Shown piece by piece: positions 58,666-64,000 of a stretch of DNA of 64,000 nucleotides. The notes below the pieces were generated by a model. That model did no database searches. It had not been told where the DNA came from and saw only the letters and a list, made by a program, of their open reading frames with translations. Made by a program: the position numbers and the translations under genes. Each line of letters starts with the position of its first letter. Position 1 is the first letter of the stretch. The DNA is from Mucidula mucida (taxonomy: Eukaryota > Basidiomycota > Agaricomycetes > Agaricales > Physalacriaceae), in assembly GCA_015501055.1 (NCBI GenBank), contig JADNYV010000007.1, positions 62,001-126,000 of the forward strand. The letters run 5' to 3'.

Positions 58666-60552
58666 GATATACAGCCGGTCTTGGCCAGAAAAGAATTCAT
58701 CAACGAACAGTGAGTCGGGCAGACGTGTGGGTGGGTTACGACGCTAAAAGAACAAGAATAGACTAGGTGATGCAGGCAGTCGGTTTAAGAGGAAGGAAGA
58801 GAGACCCGGAGTTGCCATTTATAGCGACCTTTTCCCTCCTTACCATCGCTCGTCGAGAATCCGCGTGATTTCGAGAGGTGGGTCGCTGCTGGCAGCATGT
58901 GGACAAGAATATGTGTCCAGCCCGTTTTACCGTCTCCCAAAATGCGAATGGCAACAAGCCAATGGACTGGCTGTCAATATTAATATCTGGGTGCATGCAA
59001 ATCTTCCGAAATCCGAGCTTAGTTCGCCGTGTCGGGATAACGTCAAGAGCGGGATCTCGTATGGCTATAGATGAATCCCATACAGAGAGGCCGAATAGAG
59101 GGGGTATCATAGGGTATCATGGTTGATGGCGTGAGTGCTATCAAATCAGCACCTTCTTCTCATTACCTTTCCGCTGGCACTCACAAAGATTCGGGAAGGC
59201 GCCTCTTGCTCGTTCTACCACTAGGACTAGAGCGTACGTCTCCGCCGTCTCGAAAAGTGTGTGGGTCGAAATACGCCTGCACCTTGTCGACCATGTAAGC
59301 CGCGGGCTCGTTTTCTTTTATAGCTGTGCTGCGTCGTACCATCATTCAATCCATTCATCCATGAGAAGCTTATCCCTTCCCTTCAGTCTACTGGAACAAT
59401 GCAAGGTCTGTTCGAGAGACTGCTCTCGCGGGTGAAAGCGGATTCAAACAGACATATTGGTCTAGAGATGGTTAAAACCAGTTGATTTTTGTCTTATGCA
59501 TCTCGACTACCTTCTTCGCACGGCCCGGCCTACAAAGAAATGAACCAGATAACAAGCAACAAGCACCATTTTCGCGAGCGGGAAATTCTCGGCGACTGCT
59601 CTACTTGACAGTCTTCGGCGATTCGGAGATAGCTTCCGCTCCTCGAAGTCGTCACTAATATATCCAGTCATTTCGCGGAATTCATGGGTTTTTGTAAAGT
59701 CCATACGCCATTACACCCTACACGGCTATCCCACAAGAAAATCGCGGAAAACTCTGGAGACTGGAGGACGGCTGCCGGGGTTGAGGTTTTACTGACAACT
59801 TCTGGTGCTTCTCTTTCTAGATCACTTACATACAGCTTGCAGTATCAAATCTCCATGGGTTTGACTGCCACGGCTCTCGCTAGTCCGGCCGATTTTCAAT
59901 CTTGTCGTCGCTTCCATCTATCCTGTTGAACGTCCTGCCTTGTTTCTCAGGCTCTGATTCAAAGAACATAGCTGCATCTAGACGCGCCAAAAGCATGTCT
60001 GTGTGCCTATTATACAGAGCTTCAGCAGATTCCCGCATGCTGAATGTTCTCCCTTATCAGCGCAAGTATGGACGAGTTGCCCGTTCATTCAATTTTAAGG
60101 CTTGAATCCCACTTCTTGGCCTGCGGCACGTACATGTAAATCGTTCAGTCATTACCTGTCTTAGTGTCCTCATTCGTTCTAGAGAGCAATTCAAGACTCG
60201 GACACCCTCGAACATCGCACATCGCACAAGGCTCGACATATGTATCTTAATCACTGTCGTAAATGCGTGAGATCATGGTACAGGACTGAGCCGAAGGCAA
60301 GTCTACTGTAACGTATGTTTTCGGGATGGCAGGTCGAGGCATAGAATCGAGGTAAATTCGTTATGGGCTGAGAACGGCTCTCGAGGAACGTCCAATTGAA
60401 TTTGACTGACTTCAATGGCATAAATACAGTGCCTTGTAGCTTTAACGTACCCAGCTCACTCCTCCCCTTAGCCAGCTTCAATTTGCTAGTCAGTACGTTC
60501 CAAATTTAGTCTCCACATCTTCTGCTCAGGCATTGACATCCTCTCGACAGAA
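58666..60552. other. Long intergenic stretch
   Basis: Nearly 1.9 kb in which I find no gene. Several ORFs of 60-115 codons occur on both strands, but none shows splicing, known motifs or protein-like composition. Confidence 0.4.
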
Positions 60553-60987
60553 ATGCTCTCTAAATACTATCTCACTGCGCTGACCATCGCCATGGCTCCG
60601 CTCGTCATTGACGCCTCGATGCAGATCGTTGCCTGCTCGTCCATTAACGGAGCGAAACAAGATCCCTATTCCACCAGTATTCAGGCAAACTCCCTCGCCT
60701 GCAACACTGCACTCTTTACAGAGCCGCTCATTGGCTGGGATGGCATTGATGACCCTCCTGCTGAGTTCTACGGCAACGACGTTTGTGGTGAACAGGCTTT
60801 CTTTGAGACGAAGATTGCTGTCGATGGAAGCGTCATGATGGAGGTCCAGCTGGGGCCCAACTCCCAAACCGTTCTCGGGACGTGCAGTCAAGCTGTATTG
60901 GCGGATACGGTCACTTGTGATGCTACTGAAGGAGCCGGGCAGACTGTGTGCACTGTGGTGTACGACTGTCCTGTAGCGTTGTGTTAG
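60553..60987 (+). CDS. Small secreted cysteine-rich protein
   Basis: Single exon, 144 aa. MLSKYYLTALTIAMAPLVID is a signal peptide with cleavage expected near ASM. The mature part has eight cysteines (in VACSS, LACNT, DVCGE, GTCSQ, VTCDA, TVCTV, YDCPV and the terminal ALC), enough for four disulfides. It is acidic and lacks aromatic-rich or hydrophobin spacing. The size, secretion signal and even Cys count fit the small secreted proteins (candidate effectors or cell-wall proteins) common in Agaricomycetes. I do not recognise a family. Confidence 0.75.
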   Translation: MLSKYYLTALTIAMAPLVIDASMQIVACSSINGAKQDPYSTSIQANSLACNTALFTEPLIGWDGIDDPPAEFYGNDVCGEQAFFETKIAVDGSVMMEVQLGPNSQTVLGTCSQAVLADTVTCDATEGAGQTVCTVVYDCPVALC

Positions 60988-62036
60988 AGGGAAGCGCCCC
61001 GTGATGTATCCTCTCTCAGCTCGTATTCAAGGTTACGGACATTTTAGTGTATCAATGTCTGCTGTCACTTACAAAACAAAGTCTTGTGTACATACTTACT
61101 GTCTAGGCCCTGCACCCAACATGCCTAAGTTATCATCGATGCTCTCACCAAGTAAACTTGTCGTGATCGGGCAACCATGAAGTACTTTAGACGTTTCGCC
61201 ACTTCTGCAGTGGGGTTCAAGAGTTAGCTCCCCACAGCTCTTTCAATGCCTAGCAGGTACTTACTGGAGTAGAAAATATGGGCGTTGCTTGTCGCCTGTT
61301 CATCGATATCATCACTCGTTCCTATCATTATGTAGAGACAATGAAAAGATGCTGCTGGTGCCTCTCTTGTCACTGTTGCGGTCGATGCGCGTCCGAGCCT
61401 ACGCTACGCCGCTGCCCGACCCTTACCAGTACATTCCCTCGGTACTGAAGTACTATGTGATTGTTTTGCACAGCAAGTCAGATACAGGCCCAGGAACGCC
61501 GACGATTGTTCAAACGTTGAAATGAAGGACGCTGAAAGAGGTAAATTAGAGAGCTAAACTTAGTCTCGCTCACTCGGCGCACAGACCCAGCACACGTGGG
61601 CGTGCGAGTTAAATCCTTGTTTGATCTTAGGGATTTGCAGTCTAACTCAAACGACCGTCTTCCTGCAATAAAGCTCTCCCTTCTTCTATGCGGACGCCCA
61701 CGGTGCAAATGAATGGTTTGCGGTTCACATTCACTTCGGTTGAATACTCATCAAATGTCTTGACCCCGCGTTACGCCGTCGCCTTGCTGTTTTATATAGC
61801 CGTTTAGTCTCTGTTACGCGGTGCGGGAGCCTCGGAATTCGCTCTACTCGACCACGACTCTGTGACTTGACACCCTCAATGCGCGGTAGCTTTTGTGGAA
61901 TCTGCTCGCACTCGCCTGATCGGTGGATACGCGCCGCCCCACTTTGACGCCACTACTTCGTCCCACGCCTAAGAGGCGACTTTATAAACGCTGATGCTTT
62001 TCTGAAATGTACAGAACACCGTCTTCCACCGACGAC
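60988..62036. other. Intergenic, about 1 kb
   Basis: No supported gene. A frame from an ATG at 61349 gives a short hydrophobic start (MLLVPLLSLL) but only about 58 residues, so it is not called. The right end should hold the GMC promoter. Confidence 0.35.
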
Positions 62037-64000
62037 ATGGTTCACTTCTCTCAAAGTGTCTCTCGCCTCAGTGCTCTGGGTCTGCTCTTTGCAGCTGTAT
62101 CAGCTTACGATGCTGCAGGTGCGTTCAATTTTCACTTTTCTATTGCGGTGCTCTGAACATCTTGCAGAGTCTCCCACTAGCGGTTCTGACTTTGCCGCGA
62201 CTGGGTTCGATTTATCATCGTCGGTGGAGGCACGAGTGGTCTGGTTGTTGCCAACCGTCTCTCTGAGAATCCCGATGTCACTGTCGGTGTTCTTGAGGCT
62301 GGCACATACCGCCCCGGTGATTTCCTCATCCTCACTCCTGGTGCTACTGGTCCGGCTGTCCTTGGTACTGAGTCTGGAACGGGCTCCCAACTCCAAGGCA
62401 ATGCCTCGTATGATTGGATGTTCAACACGGAAGTATGTTATTTCTTTCATCCTATAGAATTAGTCTCCTAATCTATTCAACAGCCCCAAACCGGTCTCGA
62501 CAATGCCATCGTTCGCTACCCCAGTGGAAGAGTTGTTGGTGGTTCCAGCGCTATCAATACCATGGTATGCATTCATCCTCCTGGCATAGAACCTTTTTGA
62601 TTGGTTTTCGTAAGGTCTGGATGCGTGCTTCTGCTAGTGAATATGACCTCTGGGGTAACGACTTCGGTAATGGCGATGAATGGACCTGGGATGGTCTGCT
62701 TCCTTACTTCATGAAGACGGAGTCCTGGACGCCTCCTCCCTCATCATTCCCGGTCAAGAGCGCTCTGTCGATCTCGCTAGCGTACATGGAACCACTGGTT
62801 ACATCAACTCCAGCTACGATAACTGGGATTCTGACATTGAAATCCCTATCGTCAGCAGTGCCAACTCTTTGGGTATCCCGACTACATCTAATCCCGTTTG
62901 TCCCTCCTACTTTCTGATGTAACGTACCTAACCTCTCTTCACAGGATGCTGGAAATGGCACTGGCATTTGTACACAGCTCGTGTCGTTAACCCAATCACC
63001 GGAGAGCGGTCGTATGCTGCGAATGCGTACTATGAGCCATTCGCTAGTCGCCCTAACTTGAAACTCATCTCCGAAGCGACTGTTACGAAAATTTTGTTCA
63101 ACACTGACGGACCCGAACCTGTTGCTACTGGGTCGAGTTCCTCTGGGGGGCGAAAGCTACACTGCTAACTCGAACTTGGAGGTTATCATGGCTGCTGGTC
63201 AGTGTCTTGACAATTCTCCAGCCCGCAAATCGTGTTCATCACATATGAACAGGCACCATTCTTACCCCCAAGCTTCTTGAACTTTCCGGTGTCGGAAATG
63301 CGACTATCCTGGAGAGCTTCGGTATTGATGTTGTCCTCGATTCGCCCTTCGTCGGAGAGAACTTCCACGTAAGGAATATTTTTTCATTTGCTTATAGGTC
63401 CTTTCATTTACTCGCATGATACAGGACCACTGTGTCACCTACTCTGACTTCCAGCTCAAGAGCGGACTCGTGACCCTCGACTGGCTTACCTTCAACACCA
63501 CCTTCGCCACCGCCGCCTCTGAAGAATAGTAATGCTGTTTGCTTTGCCCGTCAAGTCAACGCTGACATCCAATGCTACTAGCGCCTCAAATCGCACTGGT
63601 CCTCTCTCATACACTAACGCCGTCAATGGTCCCACCAGCATTCGCTCATTCACTTCTGACGAAGACTACGAGAGCATCATGGCGTCCATCGATGAATTCA
63701 TCAACACGACTGAGCCCAAAAGCGGTCTCCACGCGGCCCAGATCCAGGCTACCAAGACCATGGCCGAGGAAGGCAAGGTAGCTTGGGTACAGTACGTCGT
63801 CGTACCCCAAGGTGGTATTGGCTCAGTCGCTAAAGGTAAGGCTACACATCGATCTATAAACAAAAAGAAGCTGACTATCCCTTCAACAGCCAACACCTCG
63901 TATGCGACAACCGTCGTCATCTTGACCCATCCTTTGGCGCAGGGTAACACTCACATTCAGAGCACCAACGTCACCGAGTCGCCCTCGATCAACCCCCACT
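62037..64000 (+). CDS. GMC oxidoreductase (aryl-alcohol/glucose-oxidase type), 5' part, with several frameshifts
   Basis: MVHFSQSVSRLSALGLLFAA is a signal peptide. The FAD dinucleotide fold follows (VGGGTSGLVVANRLSENPDV), with GRVVGGSSAINTM (GMC signature 1), WMRASASEYDLWGNDFG and, later, NPITGERSYAANAYYEP, EVIMAAG and KLLELSGVGNATILESFGID. GMC flavoenzymes oxidise sugars or aromatic alcohols and feed H2O2 to lignin breakdown. The reading frame must shift at about 62209-62213 (TTT, expected TTTT), 62732-62741, 62961-62970 and 63129-63133 (GGG, expected GGGG). The 3' end lies outside the window. Either this is a decaying gene or these runs were mis-sequenced. Confidence 0.78.

Noticed and set aside
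61205..61240. tRNA-like T-arm (GGGTTCAAG)
   Set aside because: No matching acceptor, D or anticodon arms are found around it.

Overview
The window reads as nuclear DNA of a mushroom-forming basidiomycete (Agaricomycetes). Nearly every gene is cut by many 45-60 nt GT-AG introns. The lineage-typical families FunK1 kinase, DUF6699, DUF6535 and a DUF7330-type beta-rich protein sit among conserved eukaryotic genes. I see no operons, CRISPR arrays or tRNA genes.

Layout. 1-11 kb: the 5' end of a possible RNase P/MRP subunit, eRF1, two lineage-specific genes (one with a C2H2-like finger), a 553 bp hAT-like MITE next to a U6 snRNA gene split by a 53 nt intron, a FunK1 kinase, and the first of two SDR reductase copies. 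11-21 kb: a SPO22/ZIP4-like meiotic TPR gene on the minus strand, a DUF6699 protein and a large DUF6535 membrane protein. 21-28 kb: repeat-bearing non-coding DNA, a short basidiomycete protein with two decayed relatives elsewhere in the window, a TRIP4/RQT4-type zinc-finger gene head to head with EMC4, an HSL-type esterase and a small membrane-anchored protein. 28.4-35.4 kb: a complete Ngaro-type tyrosine-recombinase retrotransposon with Gag, RT-RNase H, recombinase and identical split direct repeats, sitting inside an exon of a DUF7330-like gene. 36-46 kb: an unrecognised gene, glutathione reductase, an agmatinase-type ureohydrolase, an OPT oligopeptide transporter and a small unknown protein. 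47-58 kb: SF3B4/HSH49, a Kex2-type repeat peptide precursor built one repeat per exon, CDC42, a CE12-like SGNH esterase, a large disordered nuclear-looking protein, a polytopic membrane protein and the second, inverted SDR copy. 60-64 kb: a small secreted cysteine-rich protein and the 5' part of a GMC oxidoreductase that runs off the window.

Standout observations. The peptide precursor at 49.0-49.6 kb is the best candidate for an undescribed system: a signal peptide, then near-identical peptides separated by KR sites, with each repeat on its own phase-2/phase-2 exon. The intron-split U6 gene and the young, apparently intact YR retrotransposon with introns in gag are next. Several otherwise convincing genes, including probably essential SF3B4, carry single-base frameshifts, often at homopolymers. 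This suggests residual assembly indels as much as true pseudogenes.
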